Shown in pieces: positions 48,739 through 57,220 of a stretch of 64,000 nt of DNA. Position 1 is the stretch's first letter. Every line of letters begins with the position of its first letter. Below the pieces are notes generated by a model. That model was given only the letters and a program-made list of their open reading frames with translations. It did not search any database and had not been told where the DNA came from. The DNA comes from Mycolicibacterium helvum. GTDB lineage: Bacteria; Actinomycetota; Actinomycetes; Mycobacteriales; Mycobacteriaceae. Location of the stretch: contig NZ_AP022596.1 of assembly GCF_010731895.1 (NCBI RefSeq), positions 248,001-312,000 of the forward strand, in the 5' to 3' direction. Made by a program: the position numbers and the translations under genes.

Positions 48739-49540
48739 GGCACCTCCACGAGTGGGTTCAAACCGTTAAAGGATCGCATTGACCGGACCCGAAAAGGGAC
48801 GTCTAGTGTGCAAAACGAAGACGTTGTTGCCTCGGCTCGGTGCTCCTATTCCAACACAGTGCTGGGACCAAAGTGCACACTTGCAATTTCCGACGCGCTC
48901 GACCACGCGGTCACTCGATGACTCGGGACTGGGATTCCCCCGACCGTATGTCATTCTGCGATCGCGGCTCCGAGACAGTCATTCACTATCCCCAGATGGC
49001 GAATGAACATTCTTTGGGCATGGTGCAAACATCAGACATTCAGGGTCAGAGTAGGCCGGGGTAACGTTTTGCCCTAGCCAATGTCCGCAAACAACGCGAG
49101 TGAACTCAGGTTTGAGGCGAATCGCCCTAGGTTCCGACGGCCGCTCGGCGTCATAACTAATGACCCACGATGTTATCTGAGTGACACCTGCCGAAACCTG
49201 CCGAGCCTCGCCCATCCAACGCACGTCGTTGGTCCTCTCGCCAGCGCGTGGGTCGCCATGCAACGCCCCGCCCACAAATGGCAACGGAGACGCCCAGCAA
49301 ATGAAAGGGCGCGTGCCTCGGCCACGCCGCGCCTACCGTCTCCCATAAGCCCCGGGGATCGGACTGGTGCTGCGGAGATCGGCAAGGCCGCTCGGTTACT
49401 TCGACAAAACGTCGGCGTGCTGCGTAGGCCTGCTAGTCTTCGCCCGCGGCCACGCCACCTAGGCCGTCATGCGGCTACCGATACGCGCACAGCCGATGAA
49501 CTATCGGACGGCGCTCGGGGCGACAACCCTTGGAGGCGCG
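48739..49540. other. Intergenic region between divergent helicase and nuclease genes
   Basis: About 800 bp with no gene-like frame on either strand. It must hold both promoters, one for the minus-strand helicase fusion and one for the plus-strand nuclease protein. I see no strong palindrome. Confidence 0.45.
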
Positions 49541-51505
49541 GTGGGATACAACATCGAGTGGGACGGCCACACCGTCACATTTCCGCCAGCGGGTGATCCA
49601 GAGGGCGCGGTGTCATTTAAGCCCTTTCGTGAAGGTGTGCTTCGGCTGAGGAGGTATGCGGTCGCCATGTTCAATTCGGCCGCCGGCCGTCCGATGCGAA
49701 TATCGTTACCGGTTGTCCTCATCCCCCTTGGCGGACCCTACGACCGTGTGTCGGTCGCGGCACCGCAATCCGTCGGGGGCGACAAGGAAGTCCGGCACAT
49801 TGGCTTTCTAGACGACAAGTTCGTTCGGTTACTCGAACGCAGCGGACGCGACGCCATATGCCGGCTTGCTGAACGGTCCGGCGGCGAGATTGGTTGCACC
49901 GCAATCATTGTGCGTGACAATGACTACGACGGCCTCGACTTTGACAATCCAGGCGACCTCAAGCGCGCCTACACCGATATCAAACTCGACTTGCCCAGTG
50001 CCGCTGAAGTGGCCGGTGCCATCGAAGACTTCGGGCGTCTGCGCACCGATCATGTGCTCGACCGCTTGCGGACGTTTGAGACCGCAGAAATAGAGATTGG
50101 TGCATTGTCCGTGACGCTTGAAGAGGGAGTGTACAAACAACCCAGTACGCTCAACGTCGTCTCCGACGGCGTGCACATCGGGTGGGTCGCGCTAGGTTGC
50201 CTTTTTCTCAAGGATGACCGTCAGCGCGCCGCAGTCCTCGACGGCCTGAACAAACTTGGAATCCCGGCAGCAGCGCCCCGAGAGCCACGACCAGAAGCCG
50301 CTGAGAGCCCGGAATGGGATCCCAACGAGGTACCAAACGTGTTCGTTTCATGGGCTGCTGGCGGGCACAGCTTCACGTGGGTCCCGCCAGCTGACCTCCC
50401 GACAGTCCCAATATTTCGACGCACGTTCGCGCACTACAACCCCACGACAAAGACTCTGTGGGTTGAGGACGAGAGGCTCGTCGCGCCCACCTGTCTAGTC
50501 GCAGCCCGCGTGGGCCTGGACGTTGTGAAAATTGGTCTGCCTCAGCAGAGTTGGAGCTTGTGGCAGCAAGTGGATCGAAGTGAACTGCGGGACCTGTCCT
50601 ACGATCATCACCCCTACAAAGTGCGGGAGTTGCACCCGCGCGTAGCCGAGCTCGTGCCGAAAGACCTCTTCGACCAACAAGACTTAGAGCGCTTCGCCCC
50701 TCCCGAAGGGAAGACCGGCCAAGAGCCAACAGAGTTGTTGGAGAGGCTCACCCTCCGCCGGCTCGCCCTATTTCCGAACCACACGTATCTCGATGAACTA
50801 GGCACATGCCGGATCTGTGGACGCCCGGCCGGCCGATTTCGCATACCCATCTGCGCCGAGACCCTCGCGTATTGCCACCGCTGCCTCGCCATCGCCGACA
50901 AAGGCCTTTCGGACGGCTACCTGAAGAAGCGATCCATCCCTCGAGCGACAGTCGCAGTGCGGGCCCTCGCGGACCACGAGTTCGGCGGCGCCGCGTTCGT
51001 CGAGGCCCAACTGGCCACCGTCCACGGTGACCCTAAACACCCCGTGCAAGCACGCGACATCGACCGCAGGCTGATACTGCGTATTGCCATCGTGCGCCGA
51101 CAACTCGCATGGACCCACATCCTGATCGACGTCGGTCTGGCCGAAAACGGTGTCCGGCTGTCGCGTGGCACGGTCCTCAAAGCGATGGACGGGCACATGT
51201 GCTATTCCATGCTCGAGAAAGCTGTCGACGACTTCCTACACGAGCACGGCATCGACCACGTGCGAGAACCGTTGTATCCGTTCGACGAACAGCTCAATCC
51301 AAACACCCGCCGCCGCGCCGACTGGTTACTCAGCGACGACGGAACATTCATTGAAATGTGGGGCATGGTCGACGACCCGGCTTACGCCGAAAAGATGCGC
51401 GAAAAGATCGAACTGGCGGCTCGCCACCAGCTGCGCCTTATCGGAATAACCCCAGCAGACACGGGGAGCCTGAGCGCTATCTTCGCCGATTGGACAAGAA
51501 AGTAG
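49541..51505 (+). CDS. Large protein with zinc finger and Vsr/DUF559-like nuclease end
   Basis: The 654-residue protein starts at a GTG four bases after TTGGAGG; further upstream codons have no SD. Residues 1-260 are unrecognised. About residue 425-470 is a treble-clef-like zinc finger (CRICGRPAG and YCHRCL). The last 100 residues have a Vsr/DUF559-like PD-(D/E)xK nuclease pattern: LEKAVDDFLHEHGI, Asp594 in RRRADWLL, Glu605 in FIEMWGMVDD and Lys in AEKMREKIELA. I infer a nucleic-acid-cutting protein of a defence or mobile-element system. Its partners are not obvious. Confidence 0.6.
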   Translation: MGYNIEWDGHTVTFPPAGDPEGAVSFKPFREGVLRLRRYAVAMFNSAAGRPMRISLPVVLIPLGGPYDRVSVAAPQSVGGDKEVRHIGFLDDKFVRLLERSGRDAICRLAERSGGEIGCTAIIVRDNDYDGLDFDNPGDLKRAYTDIKLDLPSAAEVAGAIEDFGRLRTDHVLDRLRTFETAEIEIGALSVTLEEGVYKQPSTLNVVSDGVHIGWVALGCLFLKDDRQRAAVLDGLNKLGIPAAAPREPRPEAAESPEWDPNEVPNVFVSWAAGGHSFTWVPPADLPTVPIFRRTFAHYNPTTKTLWVEDERLVAPTCLVAARVGLDVVKIGLPQQSWSLWQQVDRSELRDLSYDHHPYKVRELHPRVAELVPKDLFDQQDLERFAPPEGKTGQEPTELLERLTLRRLALFPNHTYLDELGTCRICGRPAGRFRIPICAETLAYCHRCLAIADKGLSDGYLKKRSIPRATVAVRALADHEFGGAAFVEAQLATVHGDPKHPVQARDIDRRLILRIAIVRRQLAWTHILIDVGLAENGVRLSRGTVLKAMDGHMCYSMLEKAVDDFLHEHGIDHVREPLYPFDEQLNPNTRRRADWLLSDDGTFIEMWGMVDDPAYAEKMREKIELAARHQLRLIGITPADTGSLSAIFADWTRK

Positions 51506-51565
51506 CCCTTCGCAGCCGAGCCGTGTTGTTCATGTTGTATCGCAGCATCGCGGCTGGTTCTGAGG

Positions 51566-52327
51566 TCAGACGCTGACGTCCCCCGCATGCGTGGATGCGA
51601 TCAGTATGTGTGTGGTGGGATGGCGTGTGTCGTCGGTGGAGATGCGCAGTGCGCAGAACCGATCGATGAGTTGGTGTGCCGCCCAGCGATGGTCGATCAG
51701 CGGGCTGAGGAGTTGGGCGCGTGCGAGTAGATCGATTGTTTCGTCCCAGCTGAGCAAGTAGTCCCCGAGCAGGTGGTAGGAGGTGCCGGATCGTAGGAGG
51801 TAGCCGCCACGGATATCGAGGGCCGTGGCGACTTCGATGGCGATGTCGTCCGCGCTGGAGCTGTGCGGTACCGAAAAGTCCAGCATGGGAACATGTCCCG
51901 AGCCATCCGCGGTTTCGATCCGCGAACTGAGCGACACCATATCCCGGGCCGAAAGACCAAAGAAAGCCCCTTTCCGCAAGTCTGTGACGAACTTCCCGAC
52001 TGGGACGGCCGTGGGCGGTGCGGCGTTGTGCTGGATAACGCGCGACAGCAGAGCGCGCCGGGTTACCTCGTCAGCGTGGATGGCGGTGGTGAGCAGGCTG
52101 TCCCAGAATCCGTATCCTCGGGCGCGGTACTCAATTCGCGCGGCCCGTATGAGCTCGTCTGCCGTCGGTGTGAGGTCCCCGGTGTGCAGCGAGAAAGGTC
52201 GCTGCAAATAGATCAATGCGATACGCAGTGCGCCGATGCCGTTCAATAGCTCGGGCAGGACCGAAACCAGATCGGCGGGCACGTCTGTGCGCCGCCAGGT
52301 GCTCGGCGGTGTTTGAGAAGACGTCAT
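51566..52327 (-). CDS. Archaeo-eukaryotic primase-like (primase 1D-like) protein
   Basis: The 253-residue protein has a C-terminal stretch (YLLRSGTSYHLLGDYLLSWD, then DHRWAAHQLIDRFCALRIS) that I associate with proteins annotated primase 1D-like, an archaeo-eukaryotic primase relative. Its N-terminal half is helical (ALLSRVIQHNAAPPTAVPVG). It is the last gene of the SIR2 operon, 116 bp after the phosphoribosyltransferase gene, with an inverted repeat between. Catalytic residues cannot be assigned by eye. ATG at 52327. Confidence 0.55.
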   Translation of the reverse strand: MTSSQTPPSTWRRTDVPADLVSVLPELLNGIGALRIALIYLQRPFSLHTGDLTPTADELIRAARIEYRARGYGFWDSLLTTAIHADEVTRRALLSRVIQHNAAPPTAVPVGKFVTDLRKGAFFGLSARDMVSLSSRIETADGSGHVPMLDFSVPHSSSADDIAIEVATALDIRGGYLLRSGTSYHLLGDYLLSWDETIDLLARAQLLSPLIDHRWAAHQLIDRFCALRISTDDTRHPTTHILIASTHAGDVSV

Positions 52328-52353
52328 GGCGCGAGGTCTCTTGTTCGGGTCCG

Positions 52354-52377
52354 TACAGCGTGGATGTACACGCTGTA
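52354..52377. promoter_or_regulatory. Perfect 9-bp inverted repeat upstream of the primase-like gene
   Basis: TACAGCGTG (52354-52362) and CACGCTGTA (52369-52377) flank a 6-base spacer, 27 bp upstream of the primase-like start and inside the 116-bp gap after the phosphoribosyltransferase gene. It could be an operator, a processing site or an attenuator-like hairpin. No T-run follows. Confidence 0.5.
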
Positions 52378-52443
52378 GGAGTATGCAGCGCGTTTCAGCA
52401 AATTCTGTGTGATCCCGTGAATTCGAGGCGGTGCTGCCAGCCG

Positions 52444-53193
52444 TCAGCTGACGATCGGGCTCGTCGACCAGGTGAATCCGGCCGCAATCTGTCGATCCCA
52501 CAGCGCCTGGGCGTCCGGGTGGAATTCCGTCCGTATGCGGCGGGCGATGGTGAATGCGCCGGTGATGATATGTCCTCCCCCGCGCAGGGCCGTCGCTGCG
52601 CTATTGATGTGGGCCCCCGTCGTGTAGACGTCGTCAACCAGCAGCACCCGCTGGGGTGTTTGGTGGGAGGCCAGTCGATAGCCGTCCGCTGCAGGCTTGT
52701 TGAAGTCGAGATCACCAGGACCACGGACGAGCAGCGGAACCACTGGCACGGGTAAATCGATTGTTGCTAATGCCTTTTCGAGTGGGTGCGGAGGTGGGCG
52801 ATGGGTGGAAGGAACCACCACGATGCAGTCGAGTCCGCCACCGCGAGAGATGAGGCGCTCAGTGTGATCGTTGAAGAACTGCCATAACAGCGCTTGGATT
52901 TTCTGCTCGTACTCCGGGACGTAAGGATCGTCGCTGTCTGGGCGCCCCTTGTATGAGGTGAGCCAGTCTCGCAGCAGGGAGGGTTTGCGGTAGAGCGTGA
53001 TGACGTCAACTGTGACGGCGGCGTCGGTGAGGACGTCCTCGACGAGCATGCAGTTGCTGCACACCGTCTGATCTGGTTGGTCGTTCCATGTCCGGCACGT
53101 CGGACAAATTCCTGGACCCGGTCGAGGCGGGGATACCAGCTCCGGCACGAGTGTCTGGGCATGCAGCTGCAACTGTTCAGCCGATGGGCGCAT
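52444..53193 (-). CDS. ComF-like phosphoribosyltransferase with N-terminal zinc ribbon
   Basis: The 249-residue protein has CPTCRTWN and CSNCML spaced as a zinc ribbon (residues 30-50), then a central part, and the PRPP-binding loop VLLVDDVYTTGAHINSA (about residues 185-205), the signature of type I phosphoribosyltransferases. The layout is that of ComF. ATG at 53193 lies 5 bp after the DprA stop; a TTG at 53202 overlapping that stop is possible. Coupling with DprA-like and SIR2-SLOG genes suggests a role in a nucleotide-based response rather than natural competence. Confidence 0.8.
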   Translation of the reverse strand: MRPSAEQLQLHAQTLVPELVSPPRPGPGICPTCRTWNDQPDQTVCSNCMLVEDVLTDAAVTVDVITLYRKPSLLRDWLTSYKGRPDSDDPYVPEYEQKIQALLWQFFNDHTERLISRGGGLDCIVVVPSTHRPPPHPLEKALATIDLPVPVVPLLVRGPGDLDFNKPAADGYRLASHQTPQRVLLVDDVYTTGAHINSAATALRGGGHIITGAFTIARRIRTEFHPDAQALWDRQIAAGFTWSTSPIVS

Positions 53194-53198
53194 CGCGG

Positions 53199-54074
53199 TC
53201 AAATCGCGAGTCCTATCCGATCCAGGACCTCGTCAGTTGAACTGACGAACATGCCCCGCCCGGTGCTGACCAGTTCGTGTGCCCAGGGCTGAGAGGCCAA
53301 CACTGGTTCCCACAGAAGGGCCGGTCGGCCGTAGGCCACTGCTTGTTCGATCTCGTGGCGGCTGCCGCTGCGGCAGCGCCCGTCGATGATGAGGCTGACG
53401 TCCGACAGCCCAGCGATGACATGGTTGCGGCGTAGAAACGTCGTTCCGGTGCGCGGCGCGTCGGGCGCGAACTGCGAGATGAGGACGCCTTCACGGCGTA
53501 TCCGCTCGCTTAAAGGACCGTTCTCGGCGGGGAAGACACGCCGAATGCCAGTCCCGAGAACGGCGATGGTGACGCCGTCGGCCTCGAGAGCACCGGCGTG
53601 CGCCTGGGTGTCCACGCCGGCAGCGAGCCCGGAGATCACCACCACGCGGTGCTGGGCCAGCGTGTAGCCGAGTTTCTGTGCGTCAGACAATGCGCGATCA
53701 CCCGCTTCGCGGCTGCCGATGATCGCTACCGCGGGTCCATCGGGCACCGCACCGGTGGTGAATAAGACCGGAGGCGCATCCCAGCACCGAGCCAGTCGGG
53801 CGGGGTATTCAGCCGTCCCGGCCAACACGGGGCATGCGGTGTTCGACTCGACCGTCTCCGACAGGGCTTTGAACCACCATTCGCGGCGTCCGACGTCGAT
53901 TTGCTCGCACAGGTAGCTGACGAGGTCGCCGCACGAGGCGTGGTGGTCTAGATCGAGCAACGCCTGACGTTCTGCAGGGTTGCGCAGGATTTGGGTCAGG
54001 TCGCTGGGGCTGGCGGGCAATAATTCCTGGGCAGCCATGATCGTGGCCACTTCCATGAGGGCGCCGGTATCCAT
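53199..54074 (-). CDS. DprA-like (SMF, SLOG-fold) protein
   Basis: The 291-residue protein has the DprA Rossmann core: AIIGSREAGDRALSDAQKLG, VVVISGLAAGVDTQAHAGAL, and FLRRNHVIAGLSDVSLIIDG. DprA loads RecA on incoming single-stranded DNA; this copy is shorter than the usual 350-380 residues and lacks a clear C-terminal winged helix. It lies between the SIR2-SLOG effector and the phosphoribosyltransferase with almost no spacing, so it is probably a dedicated system component (DNA sensor or nucleotide binder), distinct from the housekeeping dprA. Confidence 0.85.
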   Translation of the reverse strand: MDTGALMEVATIMAAQELLPASPSDLTQILRNPAERQALLDLDHHASCGDLVSYLCEQIDVGRREWWFKALSETVESNTACPVLAGTAEYPARLARCWDAPPVLFTTGAVPDGPAVAIIGSREAGDRALSDAQKLGYTLAQHRVVVISGLAAGVDTQAHAGALEADGVTIAVLGTGIRRVFPAENGPLSERIRREGVLISQFAPDAPRTGTTFLRRNHVIAGLSDVSLIIDGRCRSGSRHEIEQAVAYGRPALLWEPVLASQPWAHELVSTGRGMFVSSTDEVLDRIGLAI

Positions 54075-54141
54075 GGATCCAACTGTAAGTCAGGGGTGTG
54101 ACATCTCCTCGTATTTACGGGATGAATGCCCTGTTCAGCGT

Positions 54142-55554
54142 CTATTTCTGCGGGGTGTACATGGCTTGTTTCAACAGGGCGTGGGCGGCGCGGGCCGCGA
54201 CGGCATGCTGATCGCTGTTGAGGTTTGACCAGATTTGCTGATCAACGGTTTGGCCGCCGAGCGCCGGGGGCGTGGTGGTGCGCTCCGACCAGTAGTCCTG
54301 CGCGGCGCCGCCGGATGCGGCGATAGGAATGATTCCGACGCCGCGGGCTTCTGCCCATCGGATTTCCTCGGCGGTTCGCTCCCCACCTCGGATCACGATC
54401 AACGCACGGCACTCATCGAGGAGCTGTCCCACGAGTTGTTCGCGGGGAAGGTCGGTATATACGGCTGTGCCCAGACGCATTTCCATTGGGGGCGGTGGTT
54501 CGTCGTTGGCCCGGAAGTGAAACGTTAACGCGTCGGGGTCGTAGGTGCCCTCGGCGCGGCGGGCTTGCGCGACTCCGCTAGTGACATCCCATCCGGCAGG
54601 GCCGCCCAGTGAGGTCAGCTGCCATCCGGTCTCCCCGATCAGCACGTCGGCGACGGCTTTGCACCAAGGCACGATGATGTCGCGATCAGGGTCCCCGCCA
54701 GCGGCTGCGGGCTTCTGGCTGCCTGCCACAAAGATTCGGGGTGGCCGAGTCCTGCGGACCAGATCATTGAGCAGCGGGACGATTTCGTCGTACCCATCGA
54801 TTTCGTGGACCCTGACGCCGCTGGATTCCAGGTCTTTAACGCGCAGATCATGAAGCCGTCGTGGCGTCGAGTCGTCGGCCGGCCGTCGCAGAACGGTCAT
54901 ATGCCGATCGTGCACATTGGTTCCCAGTGTTCGTGCCAGGCGGAGAAGGATCTCGATGTTCGGGTCGGTGAAGCTGAATCCGAGGAACAAGAAGGTGCGG
55001 CTCAAGTACGCAGCGCGAAGCAGCGACCAGGTACGCGGACGGTTGATCTCGTAAGCCTCGTAGTCGCTGCGCGTAATGACGGGTTCTTTCGCCCAACGCC
55101 TTTCGGCAGTCACAACGCTGCCGTGCATCTTGATGATCGTCGCGGTGGCGCTGCCGATCGACTGGATTTGTTCTTCTTGGATGGCGACTGACGCGCCGGG
55201 CACCGCTTGTTCGATCAGCTCGTCGTAATTGGTCGTCCAGATTTCCTTGACCCGCAGCTTCGGGATCAAGCGGTGGCTGTCGGTCGGGGTGGGGTTGGCA
55301 CCGACGATTTGGTCAAGAATGTGATGCTCGAGGCGGTCGCGGCCACCGTGGCGCCGGTCGGCGTCGATGTATTCGGCCACCAGCGGTAGGTCGGTCAGCT
55401 CCGCAGGGACTTCGCAGTCGCTGCGCAGCGAGTCCAGCAGATCCGACCAGTTCGGCACGCCGGCATCCAGCGACAAGCCGGCGCCGACGAACAGCGCCGC
55501 GTTGCCCTCCAACACTGCAGCGCCGAACGTATCGATCAACTCGAGCCTGTTCAT
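54142..55554 (-). CDS. SIR2-SLOG (STALD) protein, ThsA-like
   Basis: The 470-residue protein has an N-terminal SIR2 NADase domain (1-265): ALFVGAGLSLDAGVPNW, TTNYDELIE with Asn109, and IKMHGS with His144, matching the catalytic Asn/His positions of ThsA. The C-terminal SLOG domain (about 272-420) shows PRIFVAGSQ, SLGGPAGWDVTSGVA, and the nucleotide-loop VIRGGERTAEEIRWAEA. This domain order is the ThsA plan of Thoeris, where the SLOG domain binds a signal made by a TIR protein (ThsB). No TIR gene lies in the window. ATG 55554 follows GGGGG with suitable spacing. Confidence 0.8.
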   Translation of the reverse strand: MNRLELIDTFGAAVLEGNAALFVGAGLSLDAGVPNWSDLLDSLRSDCEVPAELTDLPLVAEYIDADRRHGGRDRLEHHILDQIVGANPTPTDSHRLIPKLRVKEIWTTNYDELIEQAVPGASVAIQEEQIQSIGSATATIIKMHGSVVTAERRWAKEPVITRSDYEAYEINRPRTWSLLRAAYLSRTFLFLGFSFTDPNIEILLRLARTLGTNVHDRHMTVLRRPADDSTPRRLHDLRVKDLESSGVRVHEIDGYDEIVPLLNDLVRRTRPPRIFVAGSQKPAAAGGDPDRDIIVPWCKAVADVLIGETGWQLTSLGGPAGWDVTSGVAQARRAEGTYDPDALTFHFRANDEPPPPMEMRLGTAVYTDLPREQLVGQLLDECRALIVIRGGERTAEEIRWAEARGVGIIPIAASGGAAQDYWSERTTTPPALGGQTVDQQIWSNLNSDQHAVAARAAHALLKQAMYTPQK

Positions 55555-55915
55555 CGCTAGCCCCCGTCCAACCGCTCGCACTCCGAACCCCACAAGTTAA
55601 CAGGAGCGGTGGGTCCAAGCCTGTAAAGCGCCATAACGTTGTGTGGCAGCGCGACGTCTCGCCGCCGAGATGGGATCGATGCCCCCTTTGGCGGAGTCCA
55701 TCACGAACGCCGCACGGTGCCAGGCATGGGATCTCTCGCGGGGACTGCGCAAGAAGCACTGCTGTTGAGCGGCCGCGAATCACAGACCAGGCAGACCAGC
55801 TGCACCGCGCCGACCACCGCAATGCCGATAACTGCCGAATATGTCAGCCTCAGTTGGCCTGCGGCGCAAGCCCTGGCCCAATGAGCGCAGGGCATTTCCC
55901 GATTTTCGGGCGCGA
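55555..55915. other. Right margin of the island, before nei
   Basis: About 360 bp. A minus-strand frame (LRLTYSAVIGIAVVGAVQLV) predicts a small membrane segment but has no convincing start or ribosome-binding site. The promoter of the SIR2 operon should lie in the first 100 bp. Confidence 0.4.
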
Positions 55916-56707
55916 CTACACCTGGCAGCTGGGACACCAGAAGACATTGCGGCCCTCCAGCACGGCGGTCAGGATTCCGGTGGCGCACACGCGGCACGGG
56001 TCGCCGGCGCGCCGGTAGACGTAGGTGCGCGGTCGGTTCGGCGCATACGACGGTGCGCCGTGATCGTGCTCGGGTGCCACCACCACGATCTTGCCCGTGC
56101 GCACACCGACCTTCATCAACGCGACCAGGTCGGTCCAGGCGTCGGCGAATTCCACGTCACTGACGTCGCGGCCCAGCCGGTAGGGGTCGATGTGGTGCCG
56201 GAACAGCAACTCGCTGCGGTACACATTGCCCACCCCGGCGATCACGCTCTGGTCCATCAGAAGTGCTCCGACAGTCTTGCGGGACTTGGAGATTCGCGCC
56301 CACGGCAGCGCCGGGTCGGCGTCCCGGCGCAGCGGGTCGGGTCCCAGCCGCGCCACGATGGCCGACACCTGCGCTTCGTCCACGACGTCGCAGGCCGTCG
56401 GGCCGCGCAGGTCGGTGCCGTACTCAGTGCCCACGACCCGCATGCGTACCTGGCCGACGGGCAGCGGCATCGGCACCGGCGCCTCGGTGAAGGTGCCGTA
56501 CAACCCCAGATGGATGTGCACGATCGGGCCGCCGTCGTAGTGATGGAACAGGTGCTTACCCCACACCGATGCGCGGGTGAACACCCGGCCGTTGAGGATC
56601 GCGGCGTCGGTGAACCGGCCCTGCGGGCTCGATACGGCTGCCGGGGCGCCGGCGAAGCGGCGCTGATGCAGCCGGGCGAGCCGGTGCAGGGTGTGGCCTT
56701 CCGGCAC
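55916..56707 (-). CDS. nei: Endonuclease VIII-like DNA glycosylase (Fpg/Nei family)
   Basis: The 263-residue protein starts MPEGHT, so Pro2 and Glu3 are the catalytic N-terminus. A helix-two-turn-helix (QSVIAGVGNVYRSELLF) and a C4 zinc finger (CRVCATG and WCPSCQV) follow. It removes oxidised pyrimidines and cleaves the strand. The position matches M. tuberculosis nei (Rv2464c) next to rpiB. Confidence 0.93.
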   Translation of the reverse strand: MPEGHTLHRLARLHQRRFAGAPAAVSSPQGRFTDAAILNGRVFTRASVWGKHLFHHYDGGPIVHIHLGLYGTFTEAPVPMPLPVGQVRMRVVGTEYGTDLRGPTACDVVDEAQVSAIVARLGPDPLRRDADPALPWARISKSRKTVGALLMDQSVIAGVGNVYRSELLFRHHIDPYRLGRDVSDVEFADAWTDLVALMKVGVRTGKIVVVAPEHDHGAPSYAPNRPRTYVYRRAGDPCRVCATGILTAVLEGRNVFWCPSCQV

Positions 56708-56710
56708 GGG

Positions 56711-57190
56711 TCAGGCCGGCGCGCCCGGCACCGGTGGCGGCACGTGGGTGCGCTCGTACTCATCGAGGATGTCGATACGCCGTTGGTGGCGTTCGGCTTT
56801 CGACCACGGGGTGGCCAGGAACGCGTCGACGAAGGTCAGCGCTTCCTCAACCGGGTGCATGCGGCCGCCGATACCGATCACTTGAGCGTTGTTGTGCTCG
56901 CGGGCCAACGACGCGGTCTCCACGCTCCATGCCAGCGCGCAGCGGATGCCGGGCACCTTGTTGGCTGCGATCTGCTCGCCGTTACCGGAGCCGCCGATGA
57001 CGATGCCGAGGCTGTCGGGGTCGGCCAGCGTCCGCGTCGCGGCGGCGATGCAGAACGCCGGGTAATCGTCCTCGGCGTCGTAGGTGTACGCGCCGCAGTC
57101 GATCGGCTCGTGACCACCCTTTTTCAGGTGTTCGATGATGGCTTGCTTGAGTTCGTATCCGGCATGGTCTGAGCCGAGGTAGACACGCAT
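56711..57190 (-). CDS. rpiB: Ribose-5-phosphate isomerase B
   Basis: The 159-residue protein has the RpiB start MRVYLGSDHAGYELK and the active-site VIGGSGNGEQIAANK, with Glu where many bacterial enzymes have Cys, as in other mycobacteria. It interconverts ribulose 5-phosphate and ribose 5-phosphate. The ATG at 57190 starts a normal-length protein; it runs 3 bp before nei. Confidence 0.94.
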   Translation of the reverse strand: MRVYLGSDHAGYELKQAIIEHLKKGGHEPIDCGAYTYDAEDDYPAFCIAAATRTLADPDSLGIVIGGSGNGEQIAANKVPGIRCALAWSVETASLAREHNNAQVIGIGGRMHPVEEALTFVDAFLATPWSKAERHQRRIDILDEYERTHVPPPVPGAPA

Positions 57191-57220
57191 GGCGTTAACC
57201 CTACTTCTGCCCGCCGGCAC

